From positions 9,161,738-9,225,737 of the forward strand of contig NC_035161.2 in NCBI RefSeq assembly GCF_001659605.2: 64,000 bases of DNA, in the 5' to 3' direction. This document shows, piece by piece, positions 1-10,900 of this stretch (position 1 is its first letter; every line of letters starts with the position of its first letter). Under the pieces are notes generated by a model, which made no database searches, was not told the DNA's origin, and worked only from the letters and a program-made list of their open reading frames with translations. The translations under genes were made by a program, and so were the position numbers. The stretch comes from Manihot esculenta (taxonomy: Eukaryota > Streptophyta > Magnoliopsida > Malpighiales > Euphorbiaceae).

Positions 1-58
1 ACCTCGGATTCCACCAGACAACAGGAATTCTGGTGCCGGATTCTAGCCGGGTATTACA
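1..58 (-). repeat. Terminal fragment of a minus-strand Tekay-type LTR
   Basis: The sequence ends in TCTAGCCGGGTATTACA, the reverse complement of the TGTAATACCCGGC start that opens every Tekay-type LTR here. The Athila-like gag reading frame begins immediately after it, so this LTR was inserted into gag. The next five bases, ACTAG (59-63), would be one copy of the target duplication. The rest of the LTR and its other flank lie outside the window, so solo LTR and complete element cannot be told apart. Confidence 0.85.
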
Positions 59-1291
59 ACTAGCATAAAGCAAAGACCAACTGAGGACTTATATGATTAT
101 TGGGAAAGGTTTGAAAGACTATGTACAGGTTGTCCACAACATGATATGTCAGACAAAGCCCTCATTCAGTTCTTCTATGGAGGGTTGATTCCATCCGAAA
201 GGAAACTCATAAATGTAGCCTGTGGAGGATCTATCCTAGACAAGACACCTAGGGAGATGAAGGAACTAATATCCAGTCTTGCAGCCTCATCTAAGCAATA
301 TGATGAAGAGGGGCAAACACAAAGAGGAATATATGAGGTAAATACATCCTCTGTTGAATCTCAAATTTCAAAACTAACTTCTCTTGTAGAAAAGATTGCC
401 CTTGGCCAAGTCCAGCAAATACAAGCAATTCCACCACCTAGGCCATGTGGGATTTGTTCATGTGTGGGACACCCAACTGATCAATGTTGTAATACCCGGC
501 TCGAGTCCGGCCTCGAAATTCTTGTAGTCTGGTGGAATCTCGGGTGTCGGAACCCTCGAGAAGGGTAAGACATATGTTTCATGTGTGTTTTAATAGTTTT
601 GAATGTTGTTAAGTATAAAGGAAAATGAGTTTTGAAAGAAAAGCAATAAGAGAGAAATGCAAAGGTTCGGCCGCCGAAGGTCACTTTCGGCCGCCGAACA
701 TTGCATGGTTTCGGATTCACGTTCGGCTGCCGAAGGTGGTCTGGCCAGCCACCTATAAAAAGGGCCAAAGGGTCGGTGGAAGGAGGATATTTCTTCTCCA
801 CTTGCAGCCAGAGGTGAGTTCAAGCCTCTCCCACGTTGACTTTCATGTTTTTCATGGTTTTCACCAAATCTTTCAAGGGTTTTAAGAGTTTTGGTGTGTT
901 TTGAAGGTTTTGTGTCAAAATAGCAAGTTTGGACGTTTGGAGCTTTGGAAGAGATTTTCTTCATATCTCCACATTAGGATCACTTGATCTCTTATTTGGA
1001 AGAGGTAAGTCAAGATCCAGAACCTCTTTTACTGATTTTTGAAGGTTTTATGGGAGTTGTATGGATAGTATGCATGAATAGGGTTTTGGTTGAGGTTTTG
1101 CATGAGTTAGTGTTTAAGCATGTTTAAGTGTTGTTTGCTTGGTTTCTTGAGGTTATAAGGTAGTTTTAGGCCCTTTTATGCATGTTTTTATGGTATGTGC
1201 TAGTTGGGAGTAGTTGATATGCATGTTGGGTAAGTTTTGTGTTGAGTTTGCATGAAACAGAGCAGGGTTCTGTCCAGCGGGCAAAACCAGG

Positions 1292-1560
1292 TTCGGCCGT
1301 CGAAGGAAGGTTCGGCCACCGAAGGAAGGTTCGGCCGCCGAACCCCTTGTGGAGGCAGTTTCGGCTGCCAAAGCTTGCCCCCGAAAGCTAGGCTTTTGGT
1401 TTAGAAAGGGACTTTCGGCCGCCGAAAGAGGGAGTTCGGCCGCCGAAAGTGTGTGAGTTTCATCTCTGGACGAGACCTTCAGCCGCCGAAGGTGCCGCCG
1501 AACATGCATGAGTTTCGTCTCTGGAGAGGGGTTTCGGCCGCCGAACCTGCCGCCGAACGT
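1292..1560 (+). repeat. TTCGGCCGCCGAA array in solo LTR
   Basis: Four exact copies (near 1329, 1414, 1434 and 1532) and many one-base variants are mixed with half motifs (GCCGCCGAA) and the phrase GTTTCGTCTCTGGA. Arms TTCGG and CCGAA can pair across a 3-base centre. The array lies between putative splice donor AGAGGTAAGT (about 1002-1009) and acceptor CTGTGTAGG (about 1679-1686). Confidence 0.9.
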
Positions 1561-1932
1561 GCCCTGTCCAGCTTTCTTTTGCATGTTTTATGTGATTGTT
1601 TGGGGATCTTGTAGAGGGTTTTTGGGGAGTTTCTTCGAGATGTTCTTGAGTTAGTTTGGTCCCTCATTTGAGTCCACCTGTGTAGGTACGGACCAGAGGA
1701 ACCCCAGAGATTAGCAGGGAGCACTGTTTCAGAACCTGCAGAGTTAGTACAGAGTCAGCCAAAGGTGAGTGGAACTTCTCTTTTCAGAACTAAACTGTTT
1801 TGAGCCTATATCATGCATCATAAAATTATAGTAGGATGATTGCATTAGTTGCACGAAGATGACGTATTGCATAATACGATGTGTATGAGGCTGTGGATAG
1901 ACCAAGGCGACCCCAATAGCCCTAGCTCTGTG

Positions 1933-2089
1933 TAAGACCTGGCCGGGCCAGGCAGCCTTCTGTAGGTAAGACCTGGCTAGACCAGGCAGCAGATTATCAT
2001 AAGACCTGGCCGGGCCAGGCGAGCAGAGTTTGTAAGACCTGGCCGGGCCAGGCAGATTGAGGTTGTAAGACCTGGCTAGGCCAGGCATC
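1933..2089 (+). repeat. Hairpin minisatellite, five units
   Basis: Five units of GTAAGACCTGG(C/CT)...CCAGGC are separated by variable spacers. The commonest core is CCTGGCCGGGCCAGG, whose CCTGGC and GCCAGG arms pair; two units have CTAG in the centre. Every related LTR has a different minisatellite at this place, about 550 bp before the LTR end. Confidence 0.85.
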
Positions 2090-3157
2090 CTTCCAGTGGG
2101 ATTTTTGGTGGTCATGTCAATCCCTGAGATGATGTGCTGTTATGCATTCCATGAGATCATGTTTTCAACCTATGGTTTATAGTTCTGCTCATTGGGCTTG
2201 TATAGCTCATCCCTCTCCCCTAACCCCAGTTGTGTAGGTTCAGAGTCCAGAGGGAGTCCAGCAGGGTTTGCAAGAAGCAGAGTTATGTAATAGCTAGTAT
2301 GGACATGTTCATGTAAAGAGATAATGTATAGTGTGTAGCTTTGTGCTTGACCTATAAGAGGTGTAATCCCTTGTTGTAGACACATGATCAGTTTATGTAT
2401 GCTTCTTTTATTGTTAATGAATATGAGAAAACCAGGCTTAACATTATGAGTTGATAGACCAGAAAGAGTGCATGCACAGGTTAAGCCCTGGAGGAAAGAA
2501 AAGTTTTAATGGTTTGACAGAAAATGTATGATCATGTATGGGATTTCACAAGTACACAGACAGTATAGCAGGCTTACTACGGGTCCCGGCGACCTTAAGT
2601 CGATCTGGATCCTAGTGCCGATAGCAGTTCGGTTTCCGGGCTGTTACAAATGTCCCACACTCCAAGAAGACCATCAGCAAGCCAACGCCATTGGGAGGTA
2701 CAACAACCAACCTAGATATGATCCATACTCCAACACCTATAATCCAGGTTGGAGAGATCATCCCAATTTCAGCTATGGAAAGGGCAACACTGATCAGAAT
2801 CACCAAGGTTACCAAAGAAGCCAAGTCCAACCAGCACCTCCAGTGGACAATAACACTATGAATGAGGTAGTGAAAACCTTGCAAATGATACAACAACAGA
2901 TAGGACAGATGGCCACCTCCATAAATAGATTGGAAACTCAAGGAAAGTTGCCATCCCAGACTGAGGCAAATTCCAAACAAAATGTAAGTGCCATTACTTT
3001 GAGAAGTGGCAAAGAGCTTCAAGATGCAAATCCTGATTAAGAGAAGGAAGTAGAACCAAGGCCACCTGAAGCCTCTCCATCTCAATCTGGACCACCTCAT
3101 GCGCACAAGACTGATCCAAAGGTAAGTTTTCACATCCCACCTCCTTTTTCCAAAAAG

Positions 3158-5597
3158 ATTTGAAAGAACTCAAAAAGAAAAAGAAGAAAAGGAGATCCTT
3201 GAGACCTTTAGAAAAGTGGAAATCAACATACCACTGCTAGATGCTGTCAAGCAGATTCCAAGGTACGCAAAATTTCTGAAAGAGTTGTGCACCAACAGAA
3301 GAAAGCTAGCTGAAAGAGAGAAAGTAAGTGTAGGTGAGGTAGTTACTGCTGTTATTAAAAGAGAATTCCCTACCAAATGCAAGGACAAAGGTATGTTTGC
3401 TATCTCTTGCAAAATTGGGAATGTTGGTATCAAGAAAGCCATGTGTGATCTTGGTGCATCTATCAATGTCATGCCTCTCTCCATTTATAAATCTCTCAAT
3501 GCGTGTGCACTCAAAGAAACAAGAGTTGTGATACAATTGGCTGATAGATCTGTGGTATACCCCATAGGTGTTTTAGAAGATGTGTTAGTCCAAGTAGATG
3601 AACTTGTCTTTCCTGCTGATTTTTATGTGATTGATACTAAGGAAGATAGTTGCAATACTAGTTCTGACATTCTTCTTGGACGTCCTTTCTTGAGTACTGC
3701 TAGAACTAAAATCGATGTGCATGATGGTACTCTTACCATGGAATTTGAAGGGGAAGTCATTAAGTACAATGTCTATGATGCCATGAAATATCCTCATGAT
3801 ATGTCCCCCGTTTATGGTCTTGATATTATTGATTGTTTGAGCCAAGATGTGTTTAATGAAAATCAAGATTATGTTCTATATGATGATCTTTGCAGGATTG
3901 AAACCCAGAAACTCAAAGAAACAATCTGCAGCATTCAGCAAGTTGAGGTTGCACAGACAGAAGACCTTCGGCCGCCGAACATAGCCCACTTTCGGCCGCC
4001 GAACCCTACTGCTCCTCAGGAACCAGATTCTGTCGCACCTCTTCAGGAAAACTTTGTGCAGAAAGAAGACATTCTTCGGCCACCGAACCCCACTGACTTA
4101 CGGAAGCCGAACCCATCGCCAAAACTCATTCCGCAAACTGAAGAAATTCGGCCGCCGAACTCAGACACTTTTCGGCCGTCGAACCTCTCCCAATAGCCTT
4201 CATCACAAGCAAGCTCCTCTGAAACTCCTTTGCAACACTCTCCTAAACCTGAAGAATCCAAGGAAGACCTACTTGCACAAATCTTCCTTGCTCAAACTGA
4301 TGAACCATGGTACGCAGACATGGTAAACTACTTGGCCACAAGTAACTTACCTTCTGATATGCCCAAGCACACTAAGGATAAAATAAAAAAGGATGCCAAA
4401 TACTATGTTTGGGATGAACCATATTTGTGGAAACATTATGCTGACCAAATGATAAGGAGATGCATTCCTGATCAAGAAATAGCCTCTGTACTTACTTTTT
4501 GTCATTCATATAGTTGTGGAGGACACTTTGGTCCAAGGAAAACTGCTCATAAAATACTTGAAAGTGGCCTATTTTGGCCCACCATGTTTCGAGATGCTTT
4601 TCTATTTTGCAGGACATGTGCTAGGTGTCAACAGACTAGAAATCTGAGCAAAAGAAATCAAATGCCACAAAACCCCATCATGGTTTGTGAGGTATTTGAT
4701 GTTTGGGGCATAGAATTCATGGGACCATTCCCACCGTCCTTTGGATACACTTATATCATCCTTGCAGTGGATTATGTATCCAAGTGGGTGGAGGCTAGAG
4801 CAACTAAGACTGATGATGCCAAGGCAGTGATAGACTTTGTGAAGACCAACATCTTTGCCAGACATGGAGTACCCAAAGCAATCATCAGTGATAGAGGAAC
4901 CCATTTTTGCAATAGGGTAGTGGAAAGCCTTCTCAGAAAACACAATGTCATCCACAGAACATCCACAGCCTACCACCCTCAGACGAATGGACAAGCTGAA
5001 GTGTCCAACAGAGAAATCAAAGCCATCCTTGAAAAGACAATTTCTCCCAACCGAAAGGATTGGAGCTTAAGATTAGAGGATGCCTTATGGGCCTACAGAA
5101 CAGCCTACAAGACTCCCATAGGTATGTCTCCTTATAGACTTGTCTATAGGAAAGCTTGTCACCTCCCAGTTGAACTTGAGCACAAGGCATATTGGGCTGT
5201 AAAGAATTGCAACATGGACCTCAAAGAAGCCGGACACCATCGCAAGTTACAACTACAAGAACTTGAGGAAATAAGACGAGATGCATATGAGAACTCTTAG
5301 AACTACAAAACAAAGACCAACGCCTCCCATGACAGTCATCTTTCGAGAAAACAATTTGAGGTTGGTGATAAAGTCTTACTCTTTGACTCTCGTCTGAAAC
5401 TGTTCCCAGAAAAGCTACGGTCTAGGTGGATTGGACCATTCATTGTAGAACACGCCTACCCACATGGAGCTGTAGACATCCGAAGTATAGAAACTGGAAA
5501 AATCTTCAAGGTGAATGGACACCGTCTAAAACCATACTTTGAAGGGTTCACAGTACAAGTGGTGGAAGAAATTCCACTACAACATCCTTCTACCTAG
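3158..5597 (+). pseudogene. Athila-like protease-integrase pol lacking RT and RNase H
   Basis: One frame runs from about 3158 to the TAG ending at 5597, broken by TAG at 4194-4196 and TAG at 5298-5300. The aspartic protease shows DLGASINVMPLS near 3448 and ILLGRPFLSTAR near 3670. A linker at 3967-4193 encodes Arg-Pro-Pro-Asn repeats. It is followed by the [15 protein letters not shown] segment that normally joins RNase H to integrase. Integrase then shows the HHCC zinc region ([10 protein letters not shown] to CARCQQT), the catalytic core ([18 protein letters not shown], then Glu after TNGQ), and a C-terminal part past the second stop ([19 protein letters not shown]). About 500-600 residues of RT-RNase H expected between protease and integrase are missing. 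Integrase would insert cDNA; this copy is not functional as read. Confidence 0.85.
3967..4186 (+). repeat. TTCGGCCGCCGAA motif cluster inside the Athila-like pol frame
   Basis: Three exact copies (3968-3980, 3992-4004, 4147-4159) and about three variants lie in the open frame. All are read in the same register, so each gives Arg-Pro-Pro-Asn or a near variant (RKPN, RPSN). The same 13-mer fills the non-coding LTRs of Tekay elements in this window. The cluster sits where RT-RNase H should be. Confidence 0.9.
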
Positions 5598-6611
5598 AGG
5601 ATCATGCCAAGCACACCACACCCCAGGGAAGTACTCAGTTTCTTTTGTCCTCCTCTCTCTTCTCTTCTCCTCTTCTCTCTTCTCTTCTCCTCTTCTCTCT
5701 TCTTATACATTGAGGACAATGCATGATTTAAGTGTGGGGTGCATATATCTGAATTTACACTTTTAAGTTTATTTTTGCTTTAATCTTTAGCTTGCTTGCA
5801 TAAGGCAAAATTTTTTCATTTTTATTATTTATGCTTTCAATAAAACACACACAACCACAACCTTCATCATCTTTTTATTTTGCTCTACTCAAACTGATGA
5901 ACTATGTTGGATAAGTCTTTCTTTCCATGACCCCATTGATGTGATAACTCTTTAAACTTATGTTGAATCAATTGCAGTGAGTTGTATTCATGTTTGAGAA
6001 TTGCCTTTTGAATTGAATCTTTGAGTTTGCCGTAGTGAAAAATATATTGATGACCCTCAATTGATTGAGAATAAATTAAATTGTGTGAATGAACTTAACA
6101 TGACTTGCTTAGCAATTGGTGTTGATTTGCCCAAATCATTGAGAGAAAGAAAATTCAGCAAAGGCAAAGACCTCAAAAGCACAAATTGAAAATTGTTTCA
6201 ATGGTCAAAAGACTATGAACAAGGCTAGTAGCCACTTGGATAGGTGACCAACTGAAAAATATAAACCTCCAAATCAAAAATAGGTTGGTGACCTTTCCAA
6301 GCAAGATCTAAAGTGCAAAAGCCTGAATAAAGTACTTCAAGGTAAGGGCAAGTCAATCCAAAAGCTAGAAAAAGTCTTAACAAATTAAGGTGCATGATCT
6401 CTCTTGAGGAAAACAAATCCTAGCCATGGTAAGCAAAGGGAAACAAGGAAAAGAGGTAAGTAATCTTCATACATATATTCTTCACTGCAATGTTTCAAAT
6501 TAAGTGTCTAGAGTATGAGCTTAAGTGGAAATAAGGATCTAGAGGAAAGAAGACTTATTTGACTATGTTTATTTGCTTGAGGACAAGCAAAAGCTTAAGT
6601 GTGAGGGTATT
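5598..6611 (+). other. Athila-like 3' spacer with pyrimidine tract, two hairpins and polypurine tract
   Basis: I see no gene here, not even a trace of the env-like frame carried by some Athila elements. At 5640-5703 lies a TCTCTTCTCCTCTT-type repeated pyrimidine tract. Two related blocks follow. At 5708-5721, arms CATTG and CAATG flank an AGGA loop and precede AAGTGTGGGG. At 6572-6591, 8-bp arms TTTGCTTG and CAAGCAAA flank an AGGA loop and precede AAGTGTGAGGGTATT, the polypurine tract that ends at the 3' LTR. The polypurine tract would prime plus-strand synthesis. Confidence 0.75.
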
Positions 6612-8391
6612 TGATAGAGCATATTTTAGTCCATATTTTCATGATCTTATTGATGTTTATTTGCACCTATTCTACCTAATTTTGTGGTTTTAATCATGTT
6701 TTGCAAGTATTAGGTGTGAGGAAACAATTTGGAGAAAATGCTCTTAAAAATGCCAAAAGAAGCCAAAACTAGAGAAGCAACCTTCGGAGGCAACTTTCGG
6801 AAGCCAAAAATTAGTCACCTTCGGCGGCACCTTCGGCCGCTGAACCATGCAGACAGAGACGAAAGTCCACTACCTTCGGCCGCCGAATCTCTATGTTCGG
6901 CCGCCGAACCTTCAGAAAACAGACGCAAGTCCAGCCTCCGAAACTCAACTTAGGCAGCCGAAAATGCGCTCTATTGCACTCTTTCCTTGTTCAAGAAGCC
7001 ATATCCAAAGTTGCCATATTTGAGGAGCCAAATAAGGGAAATATCCTGAGATCCAAATCTTCAATATTCACATTCAATTATTGGATTTCAAGATCCCCCT
7101 TATTAAGGAAAGAAAATCCAAAGATCACATGCTTCCTACTTAGTGCAATGCACATTCAAAATTCAAAAGGAGTCTCTACCTTCCTTATTAGTACATGGGC
7201 AGCCTCTTAACTCTTTAGGCAACATCTTGGAGACCTTGGGCAGCAAGTAAAAAGACCAAAGTGCCCCCACTTGCCTTCCATCATATGCAACTCGTTTTTG
7301 CCTTCATACATGCACAAACAAGGCACATGCAACACCAAGGACACTTTGGACAGCCTCTAAAAGCCTCCTGGACTTCCATGAAACCCTAGACAGCCTCTCA
7401 AGACCTATTTAAAGGCCCCAAGAAGACAAGAAGACAGCTTTTCATCCTCCCAATTTTCCGCAAGGCTTCAAGCCTCTCTCTCCACCTTAGTTCTTCATCT
7501 TTTGCTTTCTTCTCATTTATTTTCTGTTTTGATTCAGCCATGAGTGGTTGAAACCCTTTTTCTAGTTGAAGTTTGGTTGAAACTAAGGTTGTTTAAAAGG
7601 TTATGAGATCTGAACAGAAAATTTTGTCTTTGATTTTATTCAATATTCATGCAATTGATGCTTAATTCTAAGATTGCTTTGTTGTTTTGATCAAATTGGC
7701 CACTTGATTCTTGATTGTAAAGTTAATTGATTGTTGGATTAGGATATTTGTTAGTCCGTAATTGCTGAAAATATTCTGTCCATAGAACACTTGGGGTAAA
7801 AATCCAAGGAATTGCATGATCTAACATCATCTCATGCGTTTGAGTAGTTAGGGTTTGGATCTTTCTTGTTCTTCATGCAATTGGCAATTGTTTTGATGCC
7901 TATGGCCCAAGGACGTTCCTTGGCAATTTGTTGATTAGTAATTGGTTAGAGGACGTTCCCTAATCAGTTTGTTCATAAGGAAAGACATGGTGGTGAGAAG
8001 CGTCTTCCACCCCCATAACCAACCTATTGAATCAATCAAGATGACCATGTTTCAATGATCAACCCAAACAACCAAAGTGGATCATATCTTCAACTAGACT
8101 TTTCTCATATTGATTACTCTTTTATTTTAATTACTTGCTGTTTTAATTGCTTTCAATAGTTGTTAATCAAATCATCTCAAAACCCCCCTTTTTACTTTCC
8201 TTGCACTTGTTTCTATTTCTTTTGATTACTTGCCTTTACTTGTGCTTTCAATTAGTTCTATTGGTCTTGATTGAGATAAATAAATAGGTAATCAATTCTC
8301 TGTGATACGATCCTTCACCACTGTCTACAGTTGTAAATTGTAGGTAACCAAGAAGGTTATTTTTTACCGGCTTTGACAACCGCTCCTGTCA
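6612..8391 (+). repeat. 3' LTR of the Athila-like element
   Basis: It starts TGATAGAGCATATTTTAG directly after the polypurine tract and ends ACAACCGCTCCTGTCA, giving TG...CA ends and a length of about 1780 bp. A motif array (6779-6965) lies in its first quarter. No other LTR copy is in the window, so the right end is inferred from the typical end sequence. Confidence 0.75.
6779..6965 (+). repeat. TTCGG...CCGAA motif array in the Athila-like LTR
   Basis: Exact TTCGGCCGCCGAA copies lie at 6875-6887 and 6896-6908, with several variants around them. The array also contains CAGACAGAGACGAAAGTC, a phrase that recurs between motif copies in the Tekay LTRs (for example near 11453 in the same sense, and as its complement elsewhere). 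The similarity therefore covers a module and not just one short word. Confidence 0.85.
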
Positions 8392-9014
8392 AATATATTA
8401 GTTGAAATAAAAATTTCTACAATTTAGGTAATACCCTCAATAGTCACTGCGAAGTTCTAAAATTAAAGTTTCAAATATCAAAATATACTAAAGATATAAA
8501 TAATCTTGGGAGAAACTATTGCAGATCGACTTTCAAAGAAATACACTTGTCATCTAAAAAAAATATTTAAATAGGGGTGAGCGTTCTAAGTATGAACATT
8601 AATTATAATAATAAATCGTATAATTGTCTAATACTAATGCAATCCTACTGATGAAAATGCATGAATCGATTAATCACACAATCTTTGCACAAGAAGATAA
8701 ATTGGAGTTATTCATGCACTCATCCAAAAATAAATATTTAGGAGCTGACCCCATATCTTGGCTCTCTCAATCCAACACATTCACTTAAACCATTCGTACC
8801 TACCATGGGGATCCATATCTATTCATCTATGTATACATATATAAAAGCAAGCACAACACAAAATAAATAATGTAAAGAGTAGATGATGCTCCTAACATAT
8901 CAACTAGGTACATAATATAAGTGATGTATGAGCATGTTAGATAATATAAATATTATTGAATTTACAAAGATAATTAATATGCAACTCACAAAATGGGGTG
9001 ACCCATCGCCTAAG
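8392..9014. other. AT-rich flank, no gene seen
   Basis: No convincing reading frame, RNA gene or LTR end. It is the genomic sequence between the Athila-like LTR and the Tekay insertion. It continues at 32754 once that insertion (with its AAGAT duplication) is removed. Confidence 0.6.
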
Positions 9015-10745
9015 AAGATTGTAATACCCGGCTGGAGTCCGGCATCAGAATTCTACTTTCCGGTGGAATATCGGATGTCGGAATCCGCTAGAAGGGTACG
9101 CTTTATGTTTTTGTAAAGGATTTTAGTATGTTTTCATGTTTTAAGTCCAAAAGGAAATGAGTGTTTGAAAGAAAAGAGCCAAGGAAGAAATGCAAGGTTC
9201 GGCCGCCGAAGGAGAAGTTCGGCCGCCGAACATGCATGAGTTTGGGTTTCACGTTAGGCCGCCGAAGGTGGTCTGGCCAGCCACCTATAAAAGGCCCTAG
9301 GTCGGTGAATGGATAAGATTTTCTTTCCCCTTCACAGACAGAGGTGAGATCATGCTCTTCCTTGGGTGATTTTCATGTTTTCTTCAAATCTTGCAAAGTT
9401 TTGATGGGTTTTATGTTGTTTTGAAGCTTTTGAGCATATTAACCAAAAGTTTTGAAGTTGGAGACTTTGAGGGAGAGTTTCTCCATATCTCCACGTTGGG
9501 ATCGTTTATCTTCTTGTTTGTAAGAGGTAAGTGAAGATCCTGAACTTCTTGTTATGTTTTATGAAGGTTTTATGCAGTTTATGGGTAGAGATGCATGTTT
9601 AGGGTAAGTTGAGGTTTTGGTTGATTTGTGGTCAAAGCATGCTTGTGTTTATTTGTGTTGTTTGTTGGGGTTTTAAGTTAGTTTTGGACCCCTTTGTGCC
9701 TATACATGAGTATATGCAGGTTGAGAGTTGTTAGTTTGCATGTTGACTGAGGTTTGGGCAAGAGTTGCATGAAGCAGAACAAGTTTCTGCCTAACTGGAA
9801 AAGCCAGTTTCGGCCGCCGAAGGAGGGTTCGGCCGCCGAACATGCTAAGGAGGTGGTTTCGGCTGCCTAAGCTTGCCCAAGCTTGCCCCCGAAAGTTTGG
9901 ACTTTCGGCTCTGGAGGAGACTTTCGGCCTCCGAAGGTGCTGCCGAAGGTTAGAGACTTTCGTCTTTGGAGAGGACTTTCGGCAACCGAAGTGCCGCCGA
10001 AAGTGCTTGAGTTTCGTCTCTGGAAGGGACTTTCGGCCGCTGAACTTGCCGCCGAAAGTGCCTTGTCTAGCCTTCTTTTGCATGTTTTATGTGATTGTTT
10101 TAGGATGTTTTAAGGGGGTTTTTGTAACGACCCAAAAATAGGACTGCTACCGGCGCTAGGATCCAGGTCGGCTTAAGGCCGCCGAGACCCGTAGCAAGCT
10201 TAACATGCAACCTGAAAACCTGTTTAATCCCATACATGATCAAGAAAATACATAAAAATTTAAAACTTTTCTTTCGTTCATACACCAAACTCAACCTGTG
10301 CATGCACTATACATAAACATAATCACATTCATGACCCCTCTTTGGGATCTCATCAATGCCCCAATGGGCGATACATCATAAGTTGAGTTGGTTTGCATAC
10401 TCATCATAAAATATCTAAGATCATGTATCAAAAGGGATATCTTATACAAATAGTCAAGCACAATCTCTAATCTTCAAAGTCATTACATGACTAAAACTGT
10501 ACTTTTACATAACATTAATACATTTATCATGTCCACACTATCTATTACATACACATGACTTCATTACTCTTATGGATCTCCTGGTCTACCCTGTACCTGC
10601 AATCCTGGGGAAAATGGGAGAGGGGTGAGCTACTAGAGTCCAGTGAGCAGAATAATAAAAACATTTAAATCATATGGATCATGGAATGCATCACATCACA
10701 GCTAATCACATCAAGGATGAACTTGTCACCAATAGCCCTCTACAA

Positions 10746-10900
10746 GTCCAACTGTGCCAGAACGTAGAATGGGTCCTGGTCTTTCCCTTACATAACATAG
10801 CATAACATAACAGTCCAACTGTGCCAGAACGTAGAATGGGTCCTGGTCTTTCCCTTACATGGTGCCAGCGAACGTAGAATGGGTCCCACTGGTCTTACAT
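10746..10900 (-). repeat. Minisatellite of the minus LTR
   Basis: Two nearly identical units containing GTGCCAGAACGTAGAATGG and TCCTGGTCTTTCCCTTACAT, followed by a diverged third. CCAG and CTGG words pair across the unit. It holds the same LTR position as the minisatellites of the plus-strand copies. Confidence 0.8.

Larger units (their letters stand above)
488..2648 (+). mobile_element. Tekay-type solo LTR in the Athila-like gag
   Basis: It starts TGTAATACCCGGC and ends GGGCTGTTACA, 2161 bp, flanked by perfect 5-bp duplications AATGT (483-487 and 2649-2653). No internal region is present, so it is a solo LTR left by recombination between two LTRs. TATA box TATAAAA is at 754-760, just after GGCCAGCCACC, a phrase kept in most related LTRs. 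Motif arrays lie at 669-733 and 1292-1560, and a hairpin minisatellite at 1933-2089. It is closest to the LTRs of the intact element at 52771-62268. Confidence 0.93.
59..3157 (+). pseudogene. Athila-like gag, split by a solo LTR
   Basis: Gag forms the RNA-binding capsid of the retrotransposon particle. The capsid part reads in frame from about position 62 (signature YDYWERFERLC, then IQFFYGGLIP) to the first zinc-knuckle cysteines (CGICSCVGHPTDQC), where a solo LTR interrupts it at 488. The frame resumes exactly after the duplicated AATGT at 2649 with CPTLQEDHQQANAIG, followed by an Asn/Gln/Tyr-rich nucleocapsid tail. Removing the LTR and one TSD copy restores the frame, so the insertion hit a gag that was still open here. 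A TAA stop at 3038-3040 and a frame change near 3158 separate gag from the protease frame. The start codon is outside the window. This is a broken gene. Confidence 0.85.
59..8391 (+). mobile_element. Decayed Athila-like Ty3/gypsy retrotransposon, 5' end outside the window
   Basis: Parts seen in order: gag (interrupted), protease, a repeat-rich linker, integrase, a non-coding spacer, a polypurine tract and one 3' LTR. The lineage call rests on the gag signature around YDYWERFERLC, the aspartic protease core DLGASINVMP, and the integrase with its upstream WYADMVNYL linker, all typical of the Athila/Tat branch. Reverse transcriptase and RNase H are absent. The copy cannot move by itself: gag is split by a solo LTR, and stop codons lie at 3038, 4194 and 5298. 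The bases after the LTR (AATAT, 8392-8396) are the expected place for the target duplication, but the partner is off the window. Confidence 0.85.

Noticed and set aside
1153..1584. Minus-strand open frame rich in FGGR and RRPK
   Set aside because: It is a translation of the TTCGGCCGCCGAA array. Similar frames occur in several phases and both strands of every LTR (for example 11061-11678, 14004-14612 and 53484-53828), so no protein is implied.
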